Shown piece after piece: positions 7,970-17,400 of a stretch of 64,000 nucleotides of DNA. The position numbers were made by a program, and so were the translations under genes. The DNA lies in NCBI RefSeq assembly GCF_018138715.1, contig NZ_JAGSHX010000006.1, positions 682,001-746,000 of the forward strand, in the 5' to 3' direction. This DNA is from Streptomyces asiaticus. GTDB taxonomy: Bacteria > Actinomycetota > Actinomycetes > Streptomycetales > Streptomycetaceae. Numbering within the stretch: position 1 is the stretch's first letter; each line of letters opens with the position of its first letter. The notes below the pieces were generated by a model, which saw only the letters and a list, made by a program, of their open reading frames with translations, did no database searches and had not been told where the DNA came from.

Positions 7970-8782
7970 ATGACAGACGGCTCGTCCACCCCCGACCAGC
8001 AGGCCCTGACCAAGATCGACACCACGGTGCCGCATTCGGCCCGGATCTGGAACTACTGGATGGGCGGCAAGGACAACTACGAGGTCGACCGGATCGCCGG
8101 TGACGAGTACCGGGAGGTCGCCCCGAACATCGAGACCATGGCCCGCGCCTCGCGCGCGTACCTCATCCGCACCGTCACCCATGTGGCGGGCGCATGCGGG
8201 ATCCGGCAGTTCCTGGACATCGGCACCGGGCTGCCCACCTACGACAACACCCACCAGGTGGCCCAGCGGGTGGCGCCCGAGGCCCGCATCGTCTACGTGG
8301 ACAATGACCCCCTGGTGCTCCGGCACGCCCAGGCGCTGCTCACCAGCACCCGCGAGGGGGTGACCGACTACATCGACGCCGATCTGCACGAACCCGAGCG
8401 GATCCTGGCGGCCGCGTCGAAGACGCTCGACTTCGACCGGCCCATCGCCCTGATGCTGATGGGCATCCTCGGCCACATCCAGAACTACGACGAGTCGGTG
8501 TCGATCGTGCGGCGGCTCCAGGCCGCCTTACCGTCCGGCAGCTACTTCGTGCACTACGACAGCACCGACACCGACCAGGCGCTCAAGCAGGCCCAGCAGG
8601 GCTACGACGACACCGGCGCCGTGCCGTACGTGCTGCGCAGCGTCGAGCAGATCAGCCGCTACTACGAGGGCCTGGAGCTGATCGAGCCCGGTATCGTGTC
8701 GTGTCCGCTGTGGCGCCCGGCCCCCTCCGAGACGGATATCGAGACCACCGATGTCCACGGGGGCGTGGCGCGCAAGCCGTGA
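7970..8782 (+). CDS. SAM-dependent methyltransferase, DUF574 family
   Basis: A 270-residue protein of the DUF574 (Methyltransf_19) family. It has the characteristic N-terminal SARIWNYWMGGKDNYEVDR (residues 24-42), the SAM-binding FLDIGTGLPT at about 80-90, and the acidic loop VYVDNDPLVL. These proteins are abundant in Streptomyces and their substrates are mostly unknown. A clear AGGAGA ribosome-binding site precedes the ATG. The gene stands between the kinase-like gene and the prenyltransferase, all in the same direction. Confidence 0.9.
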   Translation: MTDGSSTPDQQALTKIDTTVPHSARIWNYWMGGKDNYEVDRIAGDEYREVAPNIETMARASRAYLIRTVTHVAGACGIRQFLDIGTGLPTYDNTHQVAQRVAPEARIVYVDNDPLVLRHAQALLTSTREGVTDYIDADLHEPERILAAASKTLDFDRPIALMLMGILGHIQNYDESVSIVRRLQAALPSGSYFVHYDSTDTDQALKQAQQGYDDTGAVPYVLRSVEQISRYYEGLELIEPGIVSCPLWRPAPSETDIETTDVHGGVARKP

Positions 8783-8784
8783 CG

Positions 8785-8825
8785 ATGGTGACGACCAAAC
8801 GAATGGTGACGACCAAACGAATGGT
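8785..8825 (+). repeat. 18-bp direct repeat after the DUF574 gene
   Basis: Two perfect tandem copies of ATGGTGACGACCAAACGA start three bases after the DUF574 stop codon, followed by the first five bases of a third copy. Each copy begins with ATG/GTG, but no gene is opened by them. Confidence 0.8.
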
Positions 8826-8904
8826 TCGGCCACCGGGGAGGTAACCCCCGCCCCCGTCGCGTCGTCAGACACGGCGCCGGGAAGCGAGGCGGAGGGACGC
8901 GCGG

Positions 8905-9714
8905 GTGTTCGAGGTCGGGGCCTGGAGAGTGCCCTCCGTCAAGCGGCTGCTGCGGGCGTCGGTCGCCGGTGCCCCCGCCGTCGTACGGCAGCGCCGCGGC
9001 CCCCAGGACGAGGCGCCGGGGCGGCCGCGGCACCTGGCCATCATCATGGACGGCAACGGCCGCTGGGCCGCCCTGCGCGGCCTCTCCCGCACCCGTGGCC
9101 ATCAGGCGGGGGTGCTCGCGCTGCCGCGGGTGGTGGACACGGCCCTGGAGGAGGGCATCGAACACCTGTCGCTGTTCTTCTTCTCCACCGAGAACTGGAA
9201 CCGGCCGCGCGGCGAGGTGGCCGCCCTGATGCGGCTCACCGCCCAGCTGGCGGATGTCTTCCGGGGCTACGGCGAGCGGGGGGTGCGGCTGCGCTGGCTG
9301 GGCTCGGAGGCCCGGCTCCCCCGGGCCACCCTGGCCGCGCTGCGCCGCGCGGAGGACGACACCCGCGACAACCGCGCCATGACGCTGGCCTTCTGCTTCA
9401 ACCACGGCGGCCGGGAGGAGATCGCCCGCGCCGCCACCTCACTGGCCCGCGCCTCGGCGGACGGCGCGCTGGACCCCGGGGCCATCGACGAGGCGCTGTT
9501 CACCCGCCATCTGCCGCACGCCGATCTGCCGGACATCGACATGCTGGTGCGCACCTCCGGGGAGCAGCGCATCTCCAACTTCATGCTCTGGCGGGCGGCC
9601 TACGCGGAGCTCTTCTTCGTGGACACCCTGTGGCCCGACTTCACCGCTGAGGAGCTCCGCGCGCTGCTGACCGCGTTTGCCTCCCGGAAGCGGCGTTTCG
9701 GCGCGGGGGTCTGA
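8905..9714 (+). CDS. uppS: cis-Prenyltransferase (isoprenyl/undecaprenyl diphosphate synthase family)
   Basis: A 269-residue enzyme that condenses isopentenyl diphosphate onto allylic diphosphates in cis. Family blocks are complete: HLAIIMDGNGRWA with catalytic Asp49 and Asn51, FFFSTENWNRP, the NHGGREEI block, and the C-terminal RTSGEQRISNFMLW with AYAELFF and WPDF. Streptomyces has more than one paralogue, so this copy may make carrier lipid for wall synthesis or a shorter chain; which one cannot be decided. The GTG start is chosen because the upstream sequence lacks family similarity. A repeat-type terminator follows directly. Confidence 0.9.
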   Translation: MFEVGAWRVPSVKRLLRASVAGAPAVVRQRRGPQDEAPGRPRHLAIIMDGNGRWAALRGLSRTRGHQAGVLALPRVVDTALEEGIEHLSLFFFSTENWNRPRGEVAALMRLTAQLADVFRGYGERGVRLRWLGSEARLPRATLAALRRAEDDTRDNRAMTLAFCFNHGGREEIARAATSLARASADGALDPGAIDEALFTRHLPHADLPDIDMLVRTSGEQRISNFMLWRAAYAELFFVDTLWPDFTAEELRALLTAFASRKRRFGAGV

Positions 9715-9715
9715 C

Positions 9716-9806
9716 CTGTTGTCGATCGTCTGCGGCGCCGTCGTGGCCGGTCGCGCCCGCGCGGCGGAGCCGCACATCGACACAGCCCCGCGCCCCTTCA
9801 GGGCGC
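9716..9806 (+). repeat. 3'-UTR repeat element, copy 2
   Basis: Begins right after the prenyltransferase stop codon. It shares the blocks GTCGATCGTC, GCGGCGCCGTCGTGGC, GCGGCGGAGCCGCAC and ATCGACACAGCCCCGCG, in the same gene-relative orientation, with the copy at 1681-1797. It ends in the hairpin GCGCCC-CTTCA-GGGCGC (9790-9806), a likely terminator. Confidence 0.65.
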
Positions 9807-9839
9807 CTCCCGAACCGGAGCCGACTTTCGCCGATCTGC

Positions 9840-11066
<1,227 letters not shown>

Positions 11067-11084
11067 GACCCCTCCACGTGCTTA

Positions 11085-11113
11085 TTACCTGCGGTAACAG
11101 CAGTCTGTTACCG
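11085..11113. promoter_or_regulatory. Overlapping palindromes, probable TetR operator
   Basis: TTACC-TGC-GGTAA (11085-11097) and CGGTAACA-GCAGTC-TGTTACCG (11092-11113) are two perfect overlapping inverted repeats sharing the CGGTAA half-site. They lie 19-47 bases upstream of the acyl-CoA dehydrogenase start, in the gap shared with the divergent TetR gene, which is where such repressors usually bind. Confidence 0.7.
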
Positions 11114-11258
11114 CCCAGTAGGCGATGTCAACTCCCCCGGGCACGCGGGCCCCGCTCCCCCTCGGGTGTTACGTTGCGCTTCAGCGCGCAGCGCGATCGC
11201 GCAGGGAAGCGCGAGGCGCGAAGGCGCGAGTACGACATCGGGGGCGGGGAGGCAACGC

Positions 11259-11915
11259 ATGCGGACCGGGACCAGCCAGCGGGACGACCAGCGGCAGACG
11301 GCCCAGCAGAGGCGCAAGGAGCTGCTGGAGGCCGCGGACCGGGTGGTGTTGCGCGACGGACCAGAGGCCTCGATGAACGCCATCGCCGCCGAAGCGGGCA
11401 TCACCAAGCCCATTCTGTACCGCCACTTCGGTGACAAGGGCGGACTGTACCGCGCCCTCGCCAAGCGTCACACCGACGCCCTGCTCGCCTCGCTGCGCGC
11501 GGCCCTGGACGCGCCCGCCGACGACCGTAGGCAGCGCGTGGAGGCCACGCTGGACACCTATCTGGCCGCGATCGAGGCCCGGCCCCAGGTGTACCGCTTC
11601 CTGATGCACCCGGCCGACCACGGCCAGCAGGAGCCGGAGCAGAGCTTCGACGTCGGCCACCACTCCGCCCCGCTGCTGCGGCGGCTCGGCGAGGAGCTGG
11701 CCACGGTGATCGCCGAGCGGGTGGAGCTGGGCCCCGGCGGCGACGAGGTGGCCCGGGTCTGGGGCCATGGGATCGTCGGCATGATGCACGCGGCCGGTGA
11801 CTGGTGGCTGCGCGACCGCCCCTGCGCACGCGGCCAGTTGGTGCACCATCTCACCGATCTGCTGTGGGGGCGGCTGTCGCTGGCGGACGACCGGGTCGGC
11901 GCACCGGGATTCTGA
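11259..11915 (+). CDS. TetR family transcriptional regulator
   Basis: A 218-residue repressor. The helix-turn-helix is at about residues 35-60 (MNAIAAEAGITKPILYRHFG, then DKGGLYRAL), followed by a helical ligand-binding domain. The ATG at 11259 is preceded by GGGGAGG; the frame is open far upstream but has no family similarity there. It is divergent from acyl-CoA dehydrogenase across a double palindrome, so a role in lipid metabolism sensing an acyl-CoA is inferred. Confidence 0.9.
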   Translation: MRTGTSQRDDQRQTAQQRRKELLEAADRVVLRDGPEASMNAIAAEAGITKPILYRHFGDKGGLYRALAKRHTDALLASLRAALDAPADDRRQRVEATLDTYLAAIEARPQVYRFLMHPADHGQQEPEQSFDVGHHSAPLLRRLGEELATVIAERVELGPGGDEVARVWGHGIVGMMHAAGDWWLRDRPCARGQLVHHLTDLLWGRLSLADDRVGAPGF

Positions 11916-11973
11916 GACCCCGGCAGCTCCCCGCCCCTTCCCTCAACTGGGGCTCCGCCCCAGACCCCGCTCC

Positions 11974-12546
11974 TCAGACGCCGGAGGGGCTGGAACCGGA
12001 GGGGCTGGAATGGGTCCAGGGGGCGCGGCGGATCGCGCGCAGCGCCCTGCGCCGCCGCAGCCCGGTGAGCCGGTCGATGAACAGCCCGCCGTCCAGATGG
12101 TCACACTCGTGCTGAAGACAGCGCGCGAAGAAGCCCGTGCCCTCGATCCGCACCGGCTCCCCGGTCATCGTCACGCCCTCGATCACCACGTGGTCGTGGC
12201 GCGGGGTGCCCGCCTCGACGCCCGGCAGCGACAGACAGCCCTCCGGCCCGCGCACCGTCACCCCGTCGGCCGCGACCGGCCGGGGGTTGACCACATGCCC
12301 CAGATGGCGGTGGTCCTCGTCGTCCGGGCAGTCGAAGACGAAGACCCGCAGCCCCACACCGATCTGATTGGCCGCGAGGCCCACCCCGTGGGCCGCGTAC
12401 ATCGTGGCGTACATGTCCTCGATCAGCAGGGCCAGCTCGGCGTCGAACGCGGTGACCTCCTCGCACGGCGCGCGCAACGCCGGATCGCCGAGGAGACGCA
12501 GGGGCCGCACCGCTCCGCGGCTGCCCGGGATCACGCCATGTCGCAT
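11974..12546 (-). CDS. def: Peptide deformylase
   Basis: A 190-residue metalloenzyme that removes the formyl group from nascent N-terminal methionine. All three motifs are present: GVGLAANQIG at 54-63, EGCLSLPG at 102-109 with the metal-ligand Cys, and QHECDHLDG at 145-153 with both metal-ligand histidines and the catalytic Glu. The last 15 residues are a Ser/Pro/Gly tail. The ATG at 12546 is chosen because homology begins there although the frame is open further upstream. Confidence 0.93.
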   Translation of the reverse strand: MRHGVIPGSRGAVRPLRLLGDPALRAPCEEVTAFDAELALLIEDMYATMYAAHGVGLAANQIGVGLRVFVFDCPDDEDHRHLGHVVNPRPVAADGVTVRGPEGCLSLPGVEAGTPRHDHVVIEGVTMTGEPVRIEGTGFFARCLQHECDHLDGGLFIDRLTGLRRRRALRAIRRAPWTHSSPSGSSPSGV

Positions 12547-12736
12547 GGCAGCCAAGCTTACGGCGCCGGTGAGGTGGGCCCCGCGCGCGCGGCCGGAATT
12601 CGGGACAGCCGCCGGATCTCGATAGGCTGCTCTCCGACCGTGGCCTCCCGGCCGGCGACGCGGCACGGAGGGGGCGTACCACCGGCGCCTCGGGGGGCAG
12701 GAGCGGCGCCGGTATGCGAGGAGGATCGAGAAGACG

Positions 12737-13975
12737 ATGGCAGGCAACTCGGAGCCGCTGTCACCGCGGGCCAAGCTGGCCGTGACGGCGGGCAAGGCCG
12801 CGGCGGCGGTGTCGCGGGCCGCGGGCCGCGGCAGTGGATCGGTGATCGGCGGCAAGGTGGCCCTGCGGCTCGACCCCGATCTGCTGGGCAGGCTGGCGCA
12901 GCACCTGGACGTCATCCTGGTGTCGGCGACCAACGGCAAGACCACGACCACCCGGCTCATCGCCGAGGCGCTGCGGGCGGCCGGCCCGGTCGTCTCCAAC
13001 GCGCTGGGCGCCAATATGCCGGCCGGTATCACCTCGGCCCTGGCGGGCGGCTCCGATGCCCGCTACGGCGTCATCGAGGTCGACGAGAAGTACCTCGCCG
13101 GTGTGGCGCGCGACACCGAGCCCAAGGCCATCGCGCTCCTCAACCTCTCCCGTGACCAGCTCGACCGCGCCGCCGAGACCCGGATGCTCGCCGAGAAGTG
13201 GCGCGAGGGCCTGACCGGCTCCAAGGCGGTCGTGATCGCCAACGCCGACGACCCGCTGATCGTCTGGGCCGCCTCCTCCAGCCCCAATGTGGTGTGGGTC
13301 GCGGCCGGGCAGGAGTGGAAGGACGACGCCTGGTCCTGCCCGTCCTGCGGCGGTGTGCTCCAGCGCCCGGGGGACGACTGGGTCTGCGGGGAGTGCGGCT
13401 TCCGCCGTCCGGTCCCCAGCTGGGCGCTGAACGGCGACTACGTCCTGGACCCGCACGGCGCCGCCTGGCCCATCCAGCTCCAGCTCCCCGGCCGCGCCAA
13501 CAAGGCCAACGCGGCCACCTCGGCCGCCGTCGCCGCCACCTTCGGGGTGCCCCCGCAGGTCGCGCTGGAGCGGATGTACCAGGTCCAGGCCGTGGCCGGC
13601 CGGTATGACGTGGTCACCTTCCAGGAGCGCCAGCTGCGGCTGCTGCTGGCCAAGAACCCGGCCGGCTGGCTGGAGACCTTCTCGCTGATCGACCCGCCGC
13701 CCACCCCGGTGATCCTCTCGGTGAACGCGCGCGGCGCCGACGGCACCGACACCTCCTGGCTGTGGGACGTGGACTACACCCGGCTCGCCGGGCACCCGAT
13801 CTGCCTGATCGGCGACCGCAAGCTGGACCTCGCGGTGCGCCTGGAGGTCGCCGGGCTGGACTTCCGGGTCTGCGCGGACGCGGACGAGGCGGTGCGGATC
13901 TCCCCGCCCGGCCGCATCGAGGTGATCGCCAACTACACCGCGTTCCAGGACCTGCGCCGCCGGGTCGGCAACTGA
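12737..13975 (+). CDS. murT: Lipid II isoglutaminyl synthase, MurT subunit
   Basis: A 412-residue Mur-ligase-like protein that, with GatD, amidates the D-Glu of lipid II to D-isoglutamine. The ATP loop ATNGKTTTTR is at 64-73, EVDEKY is near 114, and a four-cysteine zinc ribbon (C201, C204, C217, C220) is inserted in the middle domain as in known MurT. The C-terminal part corresponds to the MurT-specific DUF1727 domain. A strong GAGGAGG site precedes the ATG. gatD starts 23 bases after the stop codon. Confidence 0.95.
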   Translation: MAGNSEPLSPRAKLAVTAGKAAAAVSRAAGRGSGSVIGGKVALRLDPDLLGRLAQHLDVILVSATNGKTTTTRLIAEALRAAGPVVSNALGANMPAGITSALAGGSDARYGVIEVDEKYLAGVARDTEPKAIALLNLSRDQLDRAAETRMLAEKWREGLTGSKAVVIANADDPLIVWAASSSPNVVWVAAGQEWKDDAWSCPSCGGVLQRPGDDWVCGECGFRRPVPSWALNGDYVLDPHGAAWPIQLQLPGRANKANAATSAAVAATFGVPPQVALERMYQVQAVAGRYDVVTFQERQLRLLLAKNPAGWLETFSLIDPPPTPVILSVNARGADGTDTSWLWDVDYTRLAGHPICLIGDRKLDLAVRLEVAGLDFRVCADADEAVRISPPGRIEVIANYTAFQDLRRRVGN

Positions 13976-13998
13976 CCCCCGTATCGAGAGGCACGAAG

Positions 13999-14736
13999 AT
14001 GCGTAGCACGAGCCAGAACGGCCTGCGTCTGGTGTGGGTCTACCCCGACCTGCTGAGCACGTACGGCGACCAGGGCAACACCCTGGTGGTGGAGCGCCGG
14101 GCGCGGCAGCGCGGGCTGGAGGTCTCCCGCCTGGACGTCCGCTCCGACCAGCAGATCCCCACCTCCGGGGACATCTATCTGATCGGCGGCGGCGAGGACC
14201 GCCCGCAGCGGCTGGCCGCCGAGCGGCTGATCCGCGACGGCGGGCTGAACCGGGCGGTGGCCAACGGGGCGATCGTCTTCTCGGTGTGCGCCGGGTACCA
14301 GATCCTCGGCCATGAGTTCGTCAACGACCTCGGCCAGCGCCAGCAGGGCCTGGGGCTGCTGGACGTGGTCAGCACCCGCGGCGAGGGCGCCCGGTGCGTC
14401 GGGGACGTGCTGGCCGACATCGACGAGCGGCTGGCGCTGCCCCCGCTGACCGGCTTCGAGAACCACCAGGGCGTCACCCACCTGGGCCCGACCGCCCGCC
14501 CCTTCGCCCGGGTCCGGTTCGGCAACGGAAACGGCACCGGGGACGGCTTCGAGGGCGCGTACAGCGACACCGTCTTCGGGACGTACATGCACGGCCCGGT
14601 GATGGCCCGCAACCCGCACATCGCGGACCACCTGCTGAAGCTGGCCCTCGATGTGAACGCGCTGCCGCCGGTCAACGACCAGTGGTACGAGGCGCTGCGC
14701 AACGAGCGGATCGCGGCGGCGACCCAGCCCGCCTGA
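13999..14736 (+). CDS. gatD: Lipid II isoglutaminyl synthase, glutamine amidotransferase GatD
   Basis: A 245-residue class I glutamine amidotransferase that supplies ammonia to MurT. The nucleophile is Cys97 in FSVCAGYQ and the partner His198 is in YMHGP. GGGEDRPQ near 63-70 forms the oxyanion region. GatD/CobQ-like enzymes lack the usual third Glu. It is cotranscribed with murT, 23 bases downstream. Confidence 0.95.
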   Translation: MRSTSQNGLRLVWVYPDLLSTYGDQGNTLVVERRARQRGLEVSRLDVRSDQQIPTSGDIYLIGGGEDRPQRLAAERLIRDGGLNRAVANGAIVFSVCAGYQILGHEFVNDLGQRQQGLGLLDVVSTRGEGARCVGDVLADIDERLALPPLTGFENHQGVTHLGPTARPFARVRFGNGNGTGDGFEGAYSDTVFGTYMHGPVMARNPHIADHLLKLALDVNALPPVNDQWYEALRNERIAAATQPA

Positions 14737-14912
14737 GCCGCGCCCCGCTCGCTCGAGCGCAGCTCAGACGCCGTTCGAGCGCAGGGTGACCGCATGGCGG
14801 ACATCCGGCCGTCGAGCGCGCCCCCGCCACCCGCCCGCTTGTAGGGTGGCGGGGTCCCGCCGGACGACGCGGTCCGGCCGTCGGCCCCATCTCAGACAGA
14901 GGTATGCGTGCC

Positions 14913-15938
14913 ATGCGCATTGGTGTGCTCACGTCCGGCGGCGACTGCCCCGGCCTGAACGCGGTCATCAGGTCAGTCGTCCACCGCGCCACCGTCGACC
15001 ACGGCGATGAGGTGATCGGCTTCCAGGACGGCTGGAAGGGCCTGCTGGAGTGCGACTACCGCAAGCTGGACCTGGACGCCGTGAGCGGCATCCTGGCCCT
15101 CGGCGGCACCATCCTCGGCTCCACCCGGGTGCGCCCGGAGCATCTGCGGGACGGGGTGGAGCGGGCCAAGAGCCATGTGGCGGAGCTCGGCCTGGACGCG
15201 GTCATCCCCATCGGCGGGGAGGGCACGCTGAAGGCCGCCCGGCTGCTCTCGGACGCCGGGCTGCCGATCGTCGGCGTGCCCAAGACCATCGACAACGACA
15301 TCGCCTCGACCGATGTGACCTTCGGCTTCGACACCGCGGTCGGGGTCGCCACCGAGGCCCTGGACCGGCTCAAGACCACCGCGGAGTCCCATCAGCGGGT
15401 GCTGATCGTCGAGGTCATGGGGCGGCACACCGGCTGGATCGCGCTGCACTCGGGCATGGCCGCGGGCGCCCACGCCATCGTCGTCCCGGAGCGCCCGTTC
15501 GACATCGAGGAGCTGGCCGGGACCGTCGGGGCGCGGTTCGAGGCGGGCAAGAAGTTCGCGATCGTGGTGGTGGCGGAGGGCGCCAAGCCGCGCGAGGGCA
15601 CGATGGACTACGAGGCCGGCGGCAGGGACGTCTACGGCCACGAGCGCTTCGCGGGCATCGCCCGCCACCTCTCCGTGGAGCTGGAGCGGCGGCTCGGCAA
15701 GGAGGCCCGGGCGGTCATCCTGGGCCATGTGCAGCGCGGTGGCACCCCGACGGCGTACGACAGGGTGCTGGCCACCCGCTTCGGCTGGCACGCGGTCGAG
15801 GCGGCCCACCGCGGCGAATTCGGCACGATCACGGCGCTGCGCGGCACGGACATCACCCTGGTGCCGCTCGCCGCGGCCGTGGAGCGGCTGAAGACGGTCC
15901 CCACCGAGCGGTACGCCGAGGCCGAGTGCGTGCTGTGA
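14913..15938 (+). CDS. pfkA: 6-Phosphofructokinase
   Basis: A 341-residue glycolytic kinase converting fructose 6-phosphate to fructose 1,6-bisphosphate. It shows GGDCPGLNAVIR near the N-terminus, IGGEGTLKAA in the nucleotide site, the catalytic PKTIDNDI and the sugar-binding MGRHTGWIA. GGEGT instead of GGDGS is common in actinobacterial PFKs. ATG 14913 is preferred over ATG 14904 because AGAGGT lies at the right distance and relatives begin MRIGVLTSGG. Confidence 0.94.
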   Translation: MRIGVLTSGGDCPGLNAVIRSVVHRATVDHGDEVIGFQDGWKGLLECDYRKLDLDAVSGILALGGTILGSTRVRPEHLRDGVERAKSHVAELGLDAVIPIGGEGTLKAARLLSDAGLPIVGVPKTIDNDIASTDVTFGFDTAVGVATEALDRLKTTAESHQRVLIVEVMGRHTGWIALHSGMAAGAHAIVVPERPFDIEELAGTVGARFEAGKKFAIVVVAEGAKPREGTMDYEAGGRDVYGHERFAGIARHLSVELERRLGKEARAVILGHVQRGGTPTAYDRVLATRFGWHAVEAAHRGEFGTITALRGTDITLVPLAAAVERLKTVPTERYAEAECVL

Positions 15939-15995
15939 TCGATGCGGTTCTAGGCTGGTGCGAGCACATTTCGTGCGCACTGGGAGGAGCACCGG

Positions 15996-16946
15996 ATGGA
16001 TCACGGCGGGCACGGCATGATGATGGATCTGCCGCCGTTCACGCTGTCGCGCGGGCTGGAGTTCGGCGGCGATCCGTTCTTCCTGGTCGGCTGTGTGCTG
16101 GCGCTCGGTCTTTACGGCTGGGGCGTCGCGCGGCTGCGGCGGCGCGGCGACGCCTGGCCGGTCGGGCGCGTGGTCTCCTTCGTGCTCGGGGTGCTGACCA
16201 TCGCGGTCGCGATGTGCACCAAGCTGAACGACTACGGCATGGTCATGTTCAGCGTCCATATGGTGCAGCACATGATCATCAGCATGGTCTCGCCGATCCT
16301 GCTGCTGCTGGGCGCGCCGGTCACGCTGACCCTGCGGGCCCTCCCGGCGGCCGAGCGCGGCCGCAAGGGGCCACGGGAGCTGCTGGTCGCGCTGTTGCAC
16401 AGCCGCTATATGCGGATCATCACCCACCCGGCGTTCACCATCCCGCTGTTCATCGCGAGCCTGTACGCGCTGTACTTCACCCCGCTCTTCGACTTCCTGA
16501 TGGAGAGCAAGGCCGGGCATATCGCGATGATGGTCCACTTCCTCGCGGTGGGCCTGGTCTTCTTCTGGCCGATCATGGGCGTGGACCCGGGCCCGCACCG
16601 GCCCGGCTATGTGATGCGGATGCTGGAGCTGTTCTCGGGCATGCCGTTCCACGCGTTCTTCGGCATCGCGCTGATGATGGCGTCCGAGCCCATGGTCGGC
16701 GCGTACAAGCACCCGCCCGCCTCGCTGGGCATCGACGCGCTGTCGGATCAGACCTGGGCGGGCGGTATCGCCTGGGCCTTCAGCGAGATCCCGTCGGTGA
16801 TCGTGCTGGTGGCGCTGGTCTACCAGTGGTACAAGTCCGAGCAGCGCCAGGCGCGGCGCATCGACCGCACCGCGGACCGGGACGGCGACCAGGAGCTCGC
16901 GGCGTACAACGCGTATCTGGCCTCGCTCCAGTCCCGGAGCCAGTGA
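15996..16946 (+). CDS. Cytochrome c oxidase assembly protein, CtaG/DUF1404-type
   Basis: A 316-residue membrane protein with about seven helices. It has the His-rich start MDHGGHGMM, VHMVQHMIISMVSPILLLLG, the conserved GLVFFWPIMGVDP loop and FHAFFGIALM, all typical of the actinobacterial CtaG family linked to copper delivery to cytochrome oxidase. A GGAGG site precedes the ATG. A tiny membrane gene follows after a repeat block. Confidence 0.9.
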   Translation: MDHGGHGMMMDLPPFTLSRGLEFGGDPFFLVGCVLALGLYGWGVARLRRRGDAWPVGRVVSFVLGVLTIAVAMCTKLNDYGMVMFSVHMVQHMIISMVSPILLLLGAPVTLTLRALPAAERGRKGPRELLVALLHSRYMRIITHPAFTIPLFIASLYALYFTPLFDFLMESKAGHIAMMVHFLAVGLVFFWPIMGVDPGPHRPGYVMRMLELFSGMPFHAFFGIALMMASEPMVGAYKHPPASLGIDALSDQTWAGGIAWAFSEIPSVIVLVALVYQWYKSEQRQARRIDRTADRDGDQELAAYNAYLASLQSRSQ

Positions 16947-16964
16947 GGGTTCGCCGGATCTTGT

Positions 16965-17130
16965 CGCCTGCGGCGGGCCACGCGGCGGAGCCGCATATCG
17001 ATGCTTCCCCTCCCCGCCCCTTCCCGACACCTGACGATTTGCGGCTTCGCCGCGTGGGCGGCTCCGCCCCTGGACCCCGGGGTCTGGGGCGGAGCCCCAG
17101 TTGAGGGAAGGGGCGGGGAGGGGAAAGACC
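16965..17130. repeat. GC-rich intergenic repeat block
   Basis: Contains GCGGCGGAGCCGCATATCGA, CCCCTCCCCGCCCCTTCCC, GCGGCTTCGCCGCG and GGGGCGGAGCCCCAGTTGAG, the same modules as at 1.32-1.45 kb and 11.93-11.99 kb. Several self-complementary stretches could fold as terminators after ctaG. No gene is seen until the small ORF at 17242. Confidence 0.65.
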
Positions 17131-17241
17131 CGCCGGACACCCCGTAGCGGCCGGGGCCCGGAGCGCGAGACCATGGACCCGGGCCCTGGGTGGCCCGGGT
17201 CCTGACGAAGGGGCGTCGGGACCGCCGTGAGGAGGTCGGGG

Positions 17242-17397
17242 ATGCCCGGTTCCGCGAAGGCGATGACGATGGCCACGGTGGGGGGTCTGGTGCTGGTGAC
17301 GGCCTACACCGTGGCTCTGGGGAGCAACGGCTGGCTCTGGTTCAGCTGGGTGGTGCTCGGACTGCTGACCGTGGGGGTCGTGGTGGCCCGGGGCTGA
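17242..17397 (+). CDS. Small membrane protein, 51 residues
   Basis: A short gene with a very good ribosome-binding site (GGAGGTCGGG before the ATG). The product has two hydrophobic stretches, MATVGGLVLVTAYTVAL and WFSWVVLGLLTVGVVVA, joined by GSNGWL, which suggests a two-helix hairpin in the membrane. It lies after the CtaG-type gene on the same strand, with the convergent P450 gene ending four bases later. Function unknown. Confidence 0.65.
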   Translation: MPGSAKAMTMATVGGLVLVTAYTVALGSNGWLWFSWVVLGLLTVGVVVARG

Positions 17398-17400
17398 GTC

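Noticed and set aside
7106..8476. Minus-strand frame of 456 codons opposite the kinase-like and DUF574 genes
   Set aside because: It is a mirror frame of two plus-strand genes, without domain features.
14973..17276. Very long minus-strand reading frame opposite pfkA and ctaG
   Set aside because: It is the high-GC mirror of two clear genes; the product is His/Arg/Gln-rich without any domain.
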